Source of the DNA: Paracoccaceae bacterium
GTDB lineage: Bacteria > Pseudomonadota > Alphaproteobacteria > Rhodobacterales > Rhodobacteraceae
Length of the DNA: 64,000 nucleotides
Direction: 5' to 3'
Assembly (NCBI GenBank): GCA_018607905.1
Contig: JABBAP010000054.1
Coordinates: 62,001 to 126,000, forward strand
Of this stretch, positions 45,525-55,670 are shown in pieces. The stretch's first letter is position 1, and each line of letters begins with the position of its first letter. A program made the position numbers and the translations under genes. The notes beneath the pieces were generated by a model that saw nothing but the letters and a program-made list of their open reading frames with translations, did not search any database and was not told where the DNA came from.

Positions 45525-46672
45525 CGTTTGGATAGAAAAAACGCCCCGATCGCCAGCACCACAAATATTGCAGATGTCGGCGCAAGCCAAAAGACCCCAA
45601 CTGCGCCATAAACGTACCCGCCAACCGCGGATCCAACCGCCATCCCGCCATAAACAGCCGACCCGTTCAACGCGAGCAAAAGGTTCGCCATTTCGGGCCG
45701 CATGCCGATCAATCGTGTTTGTTGCGGCGCGAACAACACCATCGACGCCACCGCCCATGCCCCCAGCAAAGAAAACACAATCCACGGGATCGCGACCGTA
45801 ACCTGAATACCAATAAACACGACCCCAGTGCACATCAAACTACCAAGAATAAGAACATCTGGCCCAACACGATCCACCATCCGCATCGCAAAAATATTGC
45901 CCGCAATGCCACCAACACCAAAGGTAATCAGCGCAAACGGCAACCATTCGCTAGGCATCTGAAGCCATTCGACCAAATACACCGCGATCACCGCATAGGT
46001 CGCCAACTGCCCCGCCATTTGAAACGCAGTAACAGAAATTGCAGGCGCCAAAATGTGATCCGTCAAAATCTCGCGGATGTCAGCCAAGCGCGCACGATTT
46101 CCGCGTTCAGTTTCGGGAACCAATGCCCAAACAGCCACCCCGATCACCAACGCGAAGGCCGCAATCACCAGTAAAGTTGCTCTCCAGCCGATCAAATCGC
46201 CGCCAACCGCTGTCAGCGGCACGCCTGAAACTGTCGCTATGGTCATACCTGCAAACACCTTGCCCAACGCCATGCCACGCTGTGATACATCCACCAAAGA
46301 CGCGCCAGCGCTCGATGCCATCGGCCCGACGATGGCCGCCCCAACAGCCAAAATCATCCGTCCTAAAACCGCGACGCCATACTGTGTTGCAATCGCAGTG
46401 ATCGCCGTTCCAATCGCGATGCCAACCAACCCGATCAAGATAACCCACCGCCGATCCCAATCCCCGACAACCGTCTGCAACACAGGGGCCGCAATTGCGT
46501 TGGTGATCGAAAACGCAGCCACCAGATAGGCAATCTCGCTTTTGGTCGCGCTCAGACCCTCAGCCATTGGCACCAGCAACCCGATCACAGCCAGCGACGC
46601 CACCGCAAGAATGAAATAGCAAGACGACAAAACAGCAAGCGACAGGTTTGGAGCTGGGTGGGTCTTTTCCAT
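45521..46672 (-). CDS. MFS transporter (drug/metabolite exporter-like)
   Basis: 383 aa with about 12 membrane segments. The start MEKTHPAPNLSLAVLSSCYF is followed by the MFS loop VVGDWDRRWVILIGLVGIAI. Resembles the AraJ/drug-resistance branch. No substrate can be read. It is divergent from the SDR gene across 73 bp, which holds an 11-bp palindrome AGCGTTACGCT at 46708-46718. Convergent with the frameshifted hydrolase. Confidence 0.85.
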   Translation of the reverse strand: MEKTHPAPNLSLAVLSSCYFILAVASLAVIGLLVPMAEGLSATKSEIAYLVAAFSITNAIAAPVLQTVVGDWDRRWVILIGLVGIAIGTAITAIATQYGVAVLGRMILAVGAAIVGPMASSAGASLVDVSQRGMALGKVFAGMTIATVSGVPLTAVGGDLIGWRATLLVIAAFALVIGVAVWALVPETERGNRARLADIREILTDHILAPAISVTAFQMAGQLATYAVIAVYLVEWLQMPSEWLPFALITFGVGGIAGNIFAMRMVDRVGPDVLILGSLMCTGVVFIGIQVTVAIPWIVFSLLGAWAVASMVLFAPQQTRLIGMRPEMANLLLALNGSAVYGGMAVGSAVGGYVYGAVGVFWLAPTSAIFVVLAIGAFFLSKR

Positions 46673-46745
46673 GCCGTCACCCTAGCCTCTGGTCGCGAAC
46701 AAACAACAGCGTTACGCTACAGCCGAAACAGTGAAGGATTTCCCG

Positions 46746-47555
46746 ATGCGCCTTTCAGGTAAAACAGCCCTCATCTTTGGCGGTGGCCAAGCGACCAGCG
46801 ATGACCCCAAGGCACCGATGGGAAATGGCCGCGCCGTCGCTCTAACTTATGCGCGTGAAGGCGCCAAAGTCATGATCGCAGATCGCGACATCGCCGCCGC
46901 GCAATCCGTAGCGAATGAAATCGTCGCCGCAGGGGGAACCGCGCTCGCGCAAGCCTGTGATGTTTTGCAAGAAACCGAAATACTGGCTGCAATCAACGCG
47001 ACGACAAACGCATGGGGTACGCTCGATGTCCTCCACAATAACGTCGGCCTGTCGATCGAGGCAGGCGACGCTCCAATCACTGAAATCGACGCCGACGCAT
47101 TCGATCACATTATGCGCCTGAACCTGCGCGCGATGGTGCTCGCCGCAAAGCACGCCCTGCCGATCATGCGCGAACAGCGTTCAGGTGTGATCCTCAATAT
47201 TTCATCCATCGCCGCGACCGAAACATATCCGTGGGTCGGTTACAAAGCATCCAAGGCTGCGATCCTCGCGCTGACGGAACAACAAGCCATCCAAAACGCA
47301 GAATACAACATTCGCGCCGTGGCCATTCAACCGGGCATGATCGACACGGTCATGGCTGTCGATGCGCGCGCCAAAGCGTGGGATCAGCCCCGCGAACAGG
47401 TCGCCGCAACCCGCGCGGCAAAGGTGCCAATGGGTCGCCAAGGCACCGCCCAAGACGTGGCCAACGCTGCGTTGTTTCTTGCCTCAGATGAGGCTAGTTT
47501 TATCTCTGGTATCTCGCTCCGTGTAGACGGTGCCTCTGGGTGTCGCGTCGGCTAA
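46746..47555 (+). CDS. SDR-family oxidoreductase
   Basis: 269 aa. Catalytic YxxxK is VGYKASKAAILAL around residues 165-177, and the Ser is in LNISSIAATE near 150. The NAD(P) glycine loop is unusual: LIFGGGQATSDDPKAPMGNG carries about nine extra residues between the first and last Gly of the common TGxxxGxG. This pattern occurs in a subgroup of SDRs. It likely oxidises or reduces an alcohol/ketone; the substrate is unknown. ATG 46746 has AAGGA upstream; the GTG at 46731 is in frame. It is divergent from an MFS transporter. Confidence 0.88.
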   Translation: MRLSGKTALIFGGGQATSDDPKAPMGNGRAVALTYAREGAKVMIADRDIAAAQSVANEIVAAGGTALAQACDVLQETEILAAINATTNAWGTLDVLHNNVGLSIEAGDAPITEIDADAFDHIMRLNLRAMVLAAKHALPIMREQRSGVILNISSIAATETYPWVGYKASKAAILALTEQQAIQNAEYNIRAVAIQPGMIDTVMAVDARAKAWDQPREQVAATRAAKVPMGRQGTAQDVANAALFLASDEASFISGISLRVDGASGCRVG

Positions 47556-47556
47556 T

Positions 47557-49614
47557 TTAATCAATGATCACGCGCACCGCTTGCGAATAGCCAGTCGCAT
47601 CAATCACCGAAATTGACAAAAAACCTGGGCCCGGAATTTTTACATCTGCTTGTCGCTCAAAACTCTCGACCACAACAGGAACGCCGTTTGCAAGCCACGT
47701 AAACGGTGCCACACCACGATCTACCTTAGCAACCAAACTGTCCTCGCCAAACAAAACCAACCGCGCGCCATCAGGGGGAAACGTAATTTCAGGCAGGTTG
47801 GTGCGCCCCACGGAACCGGGCCGACGATACACTTTCAACCGCGTCGGCAGTTGGGCGTTTGTCACCGTCAACGCGCCATCTGGCGGCCCCATCAACGGGT
47901 CCAACTTTGGCTTGATAGCGGCGAAAACATCAAACAAAACAGGGGCTGCCAACTCCGCGCCCAACTCGCCGGGCATCGCGGCCCCATCTGCACGGCCTAA
48001 CCAAACACCAATTGTGTGCTGCCCATCAAACCCAATCGCCCAGGCGTCGCGATGCCCATACGACGTGCCTGTTTTATACGCCACGCCCTCGCTCACCGCA
48101 CCCACTGGTGGCGTAACACCTGACAGGATATCACTGACATACCACGCCGCAACACGGCTGATCACGGGCGGGCGCACCGCAATGTCTTGCTCAGCCGACA
48201 GATCATAAACCAACGGAACGGCCTCTCCGCCCCGCGCAAGGCTCGCGTAAATCGCCATCAAGTCCGTTAAGCGCAATCCGACACCGCCCAAAGCAATCGC
48301 CAGCCCAGCCGCGCGACCGCTTGGTAGTTTCGGGCTCGCCCCCGCCCGCTTCATTCGCGCCATCAAAACAGATGGCTCAATTGCATCCAACATCGTTACC
48401 GCAGGAATATTTAGCGACAATTGCAATGCCTCCCGCACCCGCACTTGGCCGCGAAAACTGTTGTCAAAATTCTGCGGGGCGTAGGGGCCAAATCGGATCG
48501 GCCCATCCGTCACAATCGTTTCAGGATGTGCAAACCCCGCATCGAATGCTAGCCCATAAATCAATGGCTTCAACGTCGATCCTGGCGATCGAACCGCCCG
48601 TGTCATATCGACAAAACCTTGACGTCCTGCATCCAAATAATCTGGCGACCCGGCGGTTACCAAAACCGCGCCCGTGTGATGATCTACGACCATTATCGCC
48701 CCAGACAACGCCGCGTGCCGCCCCTGAACATGGCGCGCCAACAACGCCTCCGCCTTGGCTTGCATCTCGTGATCCAAGGTCAAGCGATGGCGCAAAACTG
48801 CCGGTGCAGCCGCCATAACCCGTTCAGAAATATGCGGCGCAAGAAAATCGAATGCATATCTTTGTGTCGGCACGGCTTCCCGTTTCGCAGCCGTTGCCCC
48901 ATCTCGGGTCAAAACCCCCGCCTCCACGCCCCGCGCCAAAACACGATCCCGCGCGGCTTTTGCACGCTCTGGCGCACGATCTGGGCGGCGCGCTTCTGGT
49001 GATTGTGGAAGCGCGACCAACAACGCCGCCTCGGCCTCGGTCAATCGAATGGGTTCTTTGCGAAAATAGCTCAGGCTCGCCGCACGCACGCCTTCAATGT
49101 TGCCGCCAAAAGGTGCAATCCGCAGGTACAATTCCAGAATTTCGTCCTTGGTACGCACCCGCTCCAACGCCCAAGCCACCCGCATTTGCCGTATCTTTCC
49201 GCGCCACGATCCCGTGCCGCTGTCTTCCAGCAACCGCGCCACCTGCATGGTAAGGGTTGAGCCGCCTGACACAACTTCACCGTTCCGAACCGCTTGCGAA
49301 ATCGCACGAAATGCGGCCAAAATATCCACGCCGCCATGGCTATAAAACCGCTTGTCTTCAAACGCGATCAACTGGCGCAAATAAGGTTTGGACACTTCAT
49401 TCGTTTTAACAGGCAACCGCCAGCGCCCATCCGCCACCGTAAACCCGCGCAGCAACTTTCCGCTCCGTGCCTCAACCACAACCGAAACATCTGGCGTCAA
49501 AGGCGGCAATTGCGTCCGCGCAACCCACCCATCCCAACACACCGCCGACACGATCAAAACCGCAGTAGTGCTCCCCCAGACGAGTATTCTGCGTCGCGCA
49601 GCCCGTGCGTTCAT
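47557..49614 (-). CDS. pbpC: Penicillin-binding protein 1C
   Basis: 685 aa. It is a bifunctional class A peptidoglycan synthase anchored by one N-terminal segment (residues 10-27). The glycosyltransferase Glu is Glu86 in IAFEDKRFYSHGG, followed by SGGSTLTMQVARLL. The transpeptidase has Ser346 in SPGSTLKP and KTGTSYGH near residue 520. A C-terminal PbpC-type domain follows. ATG overlaps the stop of the alpha-2-macroglobulin gene by 4 bp (49611-49614). This pairing is known in many bacteria and links cell-wall repair to periplasmic protease trapping. Confidence 0.95.
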   Translation of the reverse strand: MNARAARRRILVWGSTTAVLIVSAVCWDGWVARTQLPPLTPDVSVVVEARSGKLLRGFTVADGRWRLPVKTNEVSKPYLRQLIAFEDKRFYSHGGVDILAAFRAISQAVRNGEVVSGGSTLTMQVARLLEDSGTGSWRGKIRQMRVAWALERVRTKDEILELYLRIAPFGGNIEGVRAASLSYFRKEPIRLTEAEAALLVALPQSPEARRPDRAPERAKAARDRVLARGVEAGVLTRDGATAAKREAVPTQRYAFDFLAPHISERVMAAAPAVLRHRLTLDHEMQAKAEALLARHVQGRHAALSGAIMVVDHHTGAVLVTAGSPDYLDAGRQGFVDMTRAVRSPGSTLKPLIYGLAFDAGFAHPETIVTDGPIRFGPYAPQNFDNSFRGQVRVREALQLSLNIPAVTMLDAIEPSVLMARMKRAGASPKLPSGRAAGLAIALGGVGLRLTDLMAIYASLARGGEAVPLVYDLSAEQDIAVRPPVISRVAAWYVSDILSGVTPPVGAVSEGVAYKTGTSYGHRDAWAIGFDGQHTIGVWLGRADGAAMPGELGAELAAPVLFDVFAAIKPKLDPLMGPPDGALTVTNAQLPTRLKVYRRPGSVGRTNLPEITFPPDGARLVLFGEDSLVAKVDRGVAPFTWLANGVPVVVESFERQADVKIPGPGFLSISVIDATGYSQAVRVIID

Positions 49615-52600
49615 CGAATGGTCACGCGTCCAGTATCGGTGCGCGCACGGAAATCAGGGCGATACATGTCCTCGACCACCGCCGCAGGATGATGAAATGA
49701 TCCTGGCGAAACCGCGCGCAAAATATACGCCATCTGGAACGGTGTGCGCCCAGACCAATCAACGGCGGCCAAGAACCGATCCGTGCGAAATTCGCTGTTT
49801 TGCACATTCGCGTTCAGCTCCAGCCAATCGAGCGCACGAATATCACCGCCCGCAATCAGGTTCGGGTTATCGATCTCCATCCCCGCTGGCAGCGGATCGT
49901 TCACGATCAAGCGCGCCTGCGTATCGCGCAACGGCGTGACCTTGATCACCGCCACAACGCGATCATTTTGCGCCACGCTCTCCAACGAAATCGGGTCGCC
50001 CTCGGTGGTGAAATAAGACCGTTCAATTAGGTAACCATTACCGCCCGCAGGCTCTGGTGCCAAGGGAACGCCAAACACCGACACCACCGCTGTCGTTTCA
50101 CGTGCTCCGCCATTTTCCAGCGCAACGCCCATAATCAAATCATCCTCGCTTAACGTGCGCACCAAAGGTGCTGCCATCGCGGTTCCATTCAACATCATGC
50201 CATCCGCACCGCCTTCTTTGACTAGCGCATTCACCGCCAACAGCGACCACATATTTTCCTGTGTGGATCGCCGCGCAACAGGGGCACGACTGACAGTATC
50301 AGCCAGTGAAACCAGATCAATCGCCTCGCTGCCCGCATCCACGGCCAGCGATAGAACCGCCGCACGATCGCGCAAATCGGACCCGTAATCACCACGCCAA
50401 CCGCGCGTGCTTTCGGCTTGTGTCACCTTGGCACCCGCCAAACGGAACATCCGATCTGCACGTCCTTGATCGCCATAACTTGCCAAGGCCGCACCCAATT
50501 GCGCCTGCGCCAGCGCACTGCCAAACGCCGTGGATCGTGTATCGGAATAATACCGCAAATCCCCGATTGCCGCGTATCCTTCACGCGCCAAAACCATCAG
50601 CGCGTAGGCCACATCTTCACCACCATCTTCGAAATCGGCAGCGTAATTCACACGGTTTCGTAGATTGTTCAGCGCCTTTTCAAACGCTTGATCTGGAACA
50701 GAATAACCCTGCCCCCGCGCACGACTAAGGAAATCCGTGACATAGCTATCGAGCCACAGATCACCCGATGACGGGTACCACAACCCGAACGCGCCATTGC
50801 TGGCTTGGTTGCCCAAAACACGCACAATCGCCTGATCAATTCGCGTCGCAACTTGCTTTTTATCGGCCAACCCCAGCGCATCTGACAGCTGATCGAAATA
50901 CAACAACGGCATCGCTTTGCTGGTCACTTGTTCGGTGCAGCCATAGGGATATCGATCGAGCGCCGTCAACAAACCAGGCGCATCAAACCGCGCCAGCGGC
51001 CCAACCGCCAACGTGGCGCGAACCGTTCCATCTTGCAGGCCCGCCATCATGTTCACGTCCATCGTCAACGCTTGGCCAGCCGCCAAAGTCAGGCGGGTTT
51101 GGCGCGCAATTTCGGGATCATTCCACTGCACAGGCAGGTTGATATTTTTCGACAAAACCTTGCCGTCTGGCGTTTTCACAAACACATCAAATCGCTGTAC
51201 ACCAACCAGATCAGCGGTAACTGGCAACTCCAAAATCGCCCGCTCGCCCGCGCCCAGTGTTACCATCTGCGTCCCCGCATTTGGCATCGAAAGGCCCAGC
51301 GTGCTGCCCAAAGTTACCTCAAAATCACCCGATGGACCAAACACATGGGTCATCTCCAACCGCACACGGCTTTGATCGCCCGGCGTCATAAATCGAGGCC
51401 CATTCGCGACCAAAACGACGGGATCGCGCACCAGCACATCTTGCTCTGCATGGCCCACACCTTTGCGCGACCAAACAACCGCCATAAGCCGAACCGTCCC
51501 GTTGAAATCGGGCAAATCAAACGCATGGCGCACCATGCCGTCTGCCCCAACCGTCAGCATGCCAGAAAATTGCGCCAGCACATCTTCGCTTGGCGGCGGC
51601 CCTTGCAAACCCGCATTCGCCTGACTGTCCCCGCCAGAACGCAATCGCCCTGCATCGCCAGCACCATCAATCAAACGCCCGTACACATCGCGCAGCTCAA
51701 CGCCCAACTTGCGTTGCCCAAAATAGTATCCATCAGGGGACGGCGTTTTAAATCCAGTCAGGTTCAACACCCCAACATCCACCGCGGCAATCGTAACATA
51801 CCCCGTTTCACCAGCAGACAAACCATCCACTTTCAACGCCACATTCAACGCATTGCGCGGCGCAGCTTCTGCTTCATTTACAAATGCCGCCGTCAACAAT
51901 TTTGCCCCGGGATCAACCTTCGCGAATACCAGCCCAAGCGCGCGTGATGGATCAACACCACCGTCCATCCCTCGCACAACAGAGGCCGTAACATACGCCC
52001 CAGCCCCCCAAGCATCGGTCACATCCAGCGCAATTTCATTCGCACCTTTGCGCACAGAAACGCTGCGGGTTTCGATCAAGCGATCCGACAAAACAGAAAC
52101 CTGCGCCACACCATCAAAGCGCGAAACCAATCGCAACGTGGCGTCATCACCAACACCGTAGGCGTCGCGATCCATCGCAACTTCTAACAAATCTGGCGTG
52201 TCATCCGCACCGCCGCTGGCATACCAGCCCGCGTTAAACCGCAACGTAGATTGCGCGAATTGCGTGCCTTTGTGAACCAATTTCAGCTCGTATTCGCCCC
52301 ACTCAACCATCGCCGCGATCTTCGCTGTTTCAGCCGCGCTCAGTGCCACATCACCGCTGGCAATCCGTTCGCGCCGCGTCGTTGGCTCGTAATCCCACTG
52401 GCCGTATTGCTGATACCATTGATACCGCGTGCGCAACCGATTGAGCACCCAACCCACCTGCGGCATGTCCATTCGTGCGCCATTTGCATCCACTGCAATC
52501 ACTTCGAACCCAGCTTCTGATCCCTCGGCGACGTTGCCATCAAACAGCGCCTTGATCCCAATCAGCGCTTTGCCGGGCAACACGGGCGCAGAAATTCGCC

Positions 52601-55061
52601 GCTCCACGGGGCGTCCTGAACCATCGCGCAAACGAACCACTGCCGTCATTTCCAACGGCTTGCTCACATCGTCCACAACCGGCAATTTAAGGTTCAAAAT
52701 TGCGGCCCCATCGCCAGCAGTTTCCCCACCCTGAATGCTCTCGTAGCGGGTGCGAAACACATCATCGGACGCCCCAAATTCATACCCAGGATACCCAGCC
52801 AATTCACGCGCTGCCGACAGTTTCACCTCGCCTTCAATTTGTAAGCCCGCACCAACCGCACCGAACAAATACTTCGCATCAATCCGCAACTCTGGTTTAT
52901 CTGTCAGAACAAACGGCCCGTCACCAAGCGCGAGGTCAAAGTCGATTTTCTCTGGCACGAAATCCTCTACCAAGACGCGCCGCTCCAACAATGCCGCCGC
53001 GTCTCTGTCTGCGTAAACACGCAATTTCCAGGTGCCCCGCGCTGCCGTGGCAGGCAATTCAAACGACGTCACCGCACCACCAGCGCCAACTGCATTTGCC
53101 AGAACACGCGTAAATCGCACACCATCAGGGCGAATAAGATCAAGCGTTAACGGCACGCCATCAATCGCATCCGCCGTGCCATCACGGGCCAATAACGTTG
53201 TGTGCACCACTTCGCCAGGGCGATACGCGCCCCGATCCGTTGCCAAGAAAACATCAATCGCTTGGGCAGGTTCGCGCCCTTCAACGCCGCGATCAGACAG
53301 GTCATATTCCGCCGCGCCCTGATCAATAAATGCGTAATCCACACCATTTTCTACGCTCACTAACGCAGGCGCAGACCCACCCGTGCCCAGCGCCAAACCC
53401 GCCGCAAACTTGGCGTAGCCTTGCGCGTCCGTCACCACTTCACCCAGCACCACATTCGACTTGCTGACCAATCGGACTGTCGCGCCCGCCATCGCATCGG
53501 CAGACCGCAATGAGCGCGCAAACACATGCAAGCCGTCGTTGCCCTTCATCGTGGAGATGCCGATATCCGAGACAATGAACCACTGCGTCGCAATCGTATC
53601 ACTGGGGTTTTTCACCTTCGGAACTTTGGCCGTGAGCGCGTAAACACCCGCCTTGAAATCCGTCAACGCATCCGCAATCGGCAGCGCGGTCGTGACTTCG
53701 CGGTTCAATTCGCGTTTCACATCCGCCGTACCAGACCAAACCTCTTGGCCCCGATCACCCGCTAAAGACTCCACATCCCAACGCGAAATGGGCTTGCTGA
53801 ACATGCCGTCCTGCAAGGTGCGCAGCAAATTACGATCCCCAACGCGGTAGATTTTCACATCGACCATTTCCGCGTTCACTGTAATCAACGGGATTGACGC
53901 ACCATCACGCTGTGGCATCAAATAACTGCGCCCGGCAAATCGCGCCACTGGATCGCGATCCTGCACGTACACATTCAGCTCAATTGTTTTGGCCAGCGTT
54001 TCGCCCTGTTCCGATGGCAATCCCTGACGGAACGCAATGCGCTTGGTCTCCCCGTGCGTCATACCTTCAAGGCATAATTGCCGCCCTTCGGCCTCTGCCG
54101 TTAATCCCAAAATATCCGATTTAATAAAATCCGAATACTCCACGGTCCCCTTCACCAAATTCTCCGAAAACTCTGCACAAATGCGCGGATTTGCGGCGTT
54201 ATGATCAACAGTGTGATCCACAATGCGAAAGCCAAACAAGCCAATCGCGCGATCCAACGCATCTTCGGTATCCTTGCGCGGTGAAATTTCCAACGCGAGT
54301 CGCAGCACTGGAATCATCAAACGGCCTTGGCGTTCACGCTCCAAACCACGGGCCAATTCTTGTAGCGCATATACCTGTTGTGGCGCGGTTTCAGCCCGCA
54401 AAAACCCGTTCACGGCCGCCGCCGTACCGACTTCGCGTACCAGCCGGCGCCCCTTGGCATTATTCGGTTTTGCAACATTCGCCAAATACGCCGTTTCTAC
54501 CCAAGCATCTGATCGGTCTTCATCGTTTAGCGCAGCCAACGCTAACTCAATCGCGCGCACATGCCGCCCCGCCCGCGCTTCTTTGCGCGATTCTTCCATC
54601 AATGCATCATGCGTCCAACGATTTGTCGGATACCAAGCCCCGTTTCGATCCGCGATGGCGCGTGCTTGCGAAACATAGCTGTTCGGCAAAACAGACAGTT
54701 GCTTTGCCCGCTCTTGCGCGCGCTTCAGTTTAGCAGGCGCAGCATCAAAAACCTCTACCGACGTTGCCCCATCAAAAACGGATTGGTCACCAACAGCCGA
54801 TTTTGGAAAACACGCGGAGGATTTTCGATTATAGGTAAACGCCTTACAGGCACTGTCCGCCAAACATACCGCGATGCAATCCTTGAAGGTAACATCGAAC
54901 ACGTTACGCAAATCGGATCCAAAAAAGTCAGTATTTTCAGATAACTCTATTCGCCGTTCCGGAATTGGGTTTTTCTGTGTTTGCGCTTCACTCACTCCCA
55001 AAAAAAGAATGCCCAAAAGCGCTGCGGTAAAACCAGTTTTAGAAAATTTTGAAAATATCAT
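49611..55061 (-). CDS. Alpha-2-macroglobulin family protein with N-terminal PAN domain
   Basis: 1816 aa. Bacterial A2Ms trap proteases in the periplasm. A signal peptide (TGFTAALLGILFLGVSEAQT) has no lipobox Cys, so the protein is probably soluble, unlike E. coli YfhM. Residues 40-105 contain Cys-rich PAN/Apple-type sequence (FKDCIAVCLADSACKAFTYN). The thioester is PYGCTEQVTSKAM, with Cys1375 and Gln1378, and MG-type domains precede it. ATG 55061 has GGAG seven bases upstream; the TTG at 55067 is rejected. Coupled to pbpC by a 4-bp overlap. A complement-like thioester with nearby bait sequence is inferred from the family. Confidence 0.92.
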   Translation of the reverse strand: MIFSKFSKTGFTAALLGILFLGVSEAQTQKNPIPERRIELSENTDFFGSDLRNVFDVTFKDCIAVCLADSACKAFTYNRKSSACFPKSAVGDQSVFDGATSVEVFDAAPAKLKRAQERAKQLSVLPNSYVSQARAIADRNGAWYPTNRWTHDALMEESRKEARAGRHVRAIELALAALNDEDRSDAWVETAYLANVAKPNNAKGRRLVREVGTAAAVNGFLRAETAPQQVYALQELARGLERERQGRLMIPVLRLALEISPRKDTEDALDRAIGLFGFRIVDHTVDHNAANPRICAEFSENLVKGTVEYSDFIKSDILGLTAEAEGRQLCLEGMTHGETKRIAFRQGLPSEQGETLAKTIELNVYVQDRDPVARFAGRSYLMPQRDGASIPLITVNAEMVDVKIYRVGDRNLLRTLQDGMFSKPISRWDVESLAGDRGQEVWSGTADVKRELNREVTTALPIADALTDFKAGVYALTAKVPKVKNPSDTIATQWFIVSDIGISTMKGNDGLHVFARSLRSADAMAGATVRLVSKSNVVLGEVVTDAQGYAKFAAGLALGTGGSAPALVSVENGVDYAFIDQGAAEYDLSDRGVEGREPAQAIDVFLATDRGAYRPGEVVHTTLLARDGTADAIDGVPLTLDLIRPDGVRFTRVLANAVGAGGAVTSFELPATAARGTWKLRVYADRDAAALLERRVLVEDFVPEKIDFDLALGDGPFVLTDKPELRIDAKYLFGAVGAGLQIEGEVKLSAARELAGYPGYEFGASDDVFRTRYESIQGGETAGDGAAILNLKLPVVDDVSKPLEMTAVVRLRDGSGRPVERRISAPVLPGKALIGIKALFDGNVAEGSEAGFEVIAVDANGARMDMPQVGWVLNRLRTRYQWYQQYGQWDYEPTTRRERIASGDVALSAAETAKIAAMVEWGEYELKLVHKGTQFAQSTLRFNAGWYASGGADDTPDLLEVAMDRDAYGVGDDATLRLVSRFDGVAQVSVLSDRLIETRSVSVRKGANEIALDVTDAWGAGAYVTASVVRGMDGGVDPSRALGLVFAKVDPGAKLLTAAFVNEAEAAPRNALNVALKVDGLSAGETGYVTIAAVDVGVLNLTGFKTPSPDGYYFGQRKLGVELRDVYGRLIDGAGDAGRLRSGGDSQANAGLQGPPPSEDVLAQFSGMLTVGADGMVRHAFDLPDFNGTVRLMAVVWSRKGVGHAEQDVLVRDPVVLVANGPRFMTPGDQSRVRLEMTHVFGPSGDFEVTLGSTLGLSMPNAGTQMVTLGAGERAILELPVTADLVGVQRFDVFVKTPDGKVLSKNINLPVQWNDPEIARQTRLTLAAGQALTMDVNMMAGLQDGTVRATLAVGPLARFDAPGLLTALDRYPYGCTEQVTSKAMPLLYFDQLSDALGLADKKQVATRIDQAIVRVLGNQASNGAFGLWYPSSGDLWLDSYVTDFLSRARGQGYSVPDQAFEKALNNLRNRVNYAADFEDGGEDVAYALMVLAREGYAAIGDLRYYSDTRSTAFGSALAQAQLGAALASYGDQGRADRMFRLAGAKVTQAESTRGWRGDYGSDLRDRAAVLSLAVDAGSEAIDLVSLADTVSRAPVARRSTQENMWSLLAVNALVKEGGADGMMLNGTAMAAPLVRTLSEDDLIMGVALENGGARETTAVVSVFGVPLAPEPAGGNGYLIERSYFTTEGDPISLESVAQNDRVVAVIKVTPLRDTQARLIVNDPLPAGMEIDNPNLIAGGDIRALDWLELNANVQNSEFRTDRFLAAVDWSGRTPFQMAYILRAVSPGSFHHPAAVVEDMYRPDFRARTDTGRVTIR

Positions 55062-55175
55062 ACCCAAACTCCGTCAATGCGAATTTTGGTATAGAATGCC
55101 AGAGCACCCCCAAAGGGGCAATTGTTCCTTCAAAGAAACGCGCAGAAATATGCGTCGCTAGCCCGATACAGCCGA

Positions 55176-55670
55176 TCAGGCAGCAACTTTTCCAGTGAGA
55201 TTCCGCGTTAACGTCAGCTTATTCTTATGATTTTTGTGTTCAAATTCGATTTTGTCCATCAGCGTTCTGATCAAGTTCCAGCCAAATCCACCTTCAGGCA
55301 ACTCCTCAAAGGCCATATTCTCAACGTCCATCACCTTTAACGGTGGCGGCCCATCAAATTTGCGGCCTTTGTCGGTAATCGTTGCGCGCAATCGATCATT
55401 TCTCAAGCGCACCAAAATATCAATTTCACCATCTTCAGCGTAAAGATAGGCATGTTCCACCACGTTATTGAGCACCTCTGCCATCACCAATTCCAACTCA
55501 CCAACTGTATTTTCCTCAACACAATGGGTGTTCAACCAGCCACTAATCTCGAAGACAACATTTGACACTTCTTCTTGCACACTGTGGATACCAATTTGCA
55601 GACGCAATTCCTTAGAATGCGTTGTGCGAATGCCTGTCGTTTGTCCGCTGGCTTTCTGTTTTTTGGTCAT
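55176..55670 (-). CDS. RsbW-type serine-protein kinase/anti-sigma factor
   Basis: 164 aa with a GHKL ATPase fold. The N box is LVMAEVLNNVVEHAYLY around residues 62-78, G1 is ITDKGRKFDG and G2 is EGGFGWNLIRTLMDKIEF. In partner switching such a kinase binds a STAS protein or sigma factor and phosphorylates the STAS serine. The STAS gene is directly upstream with a 4-bp overlap, so it is the likely partner. No PP2C phosphatase or sigma-factor gene is in the window. Confidence 0.9.
   Translation of the reverse strand: MTKKQKASGQTTGIRTTHSKELRLQIGIHSVQEEVSNVVFEISGWLNTHCVEENTVGELELVMAEVLNNVVEHAYLYAEDGEIDILVRLRNDRLRATITDKGRKFDGPPPLKVMDVENMAFEELPEGGFGWNLIRTLMDKIEFEHKNHKNKLTLTRNLTGKVAA

Noticed and set aside
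50928-51947. A 339-codon open frame on the plus strand within the alpha-2-macroglobulin gene
   Set aside because: It has a basic, low-complexity composition typical of the reverse strand of a real gene.
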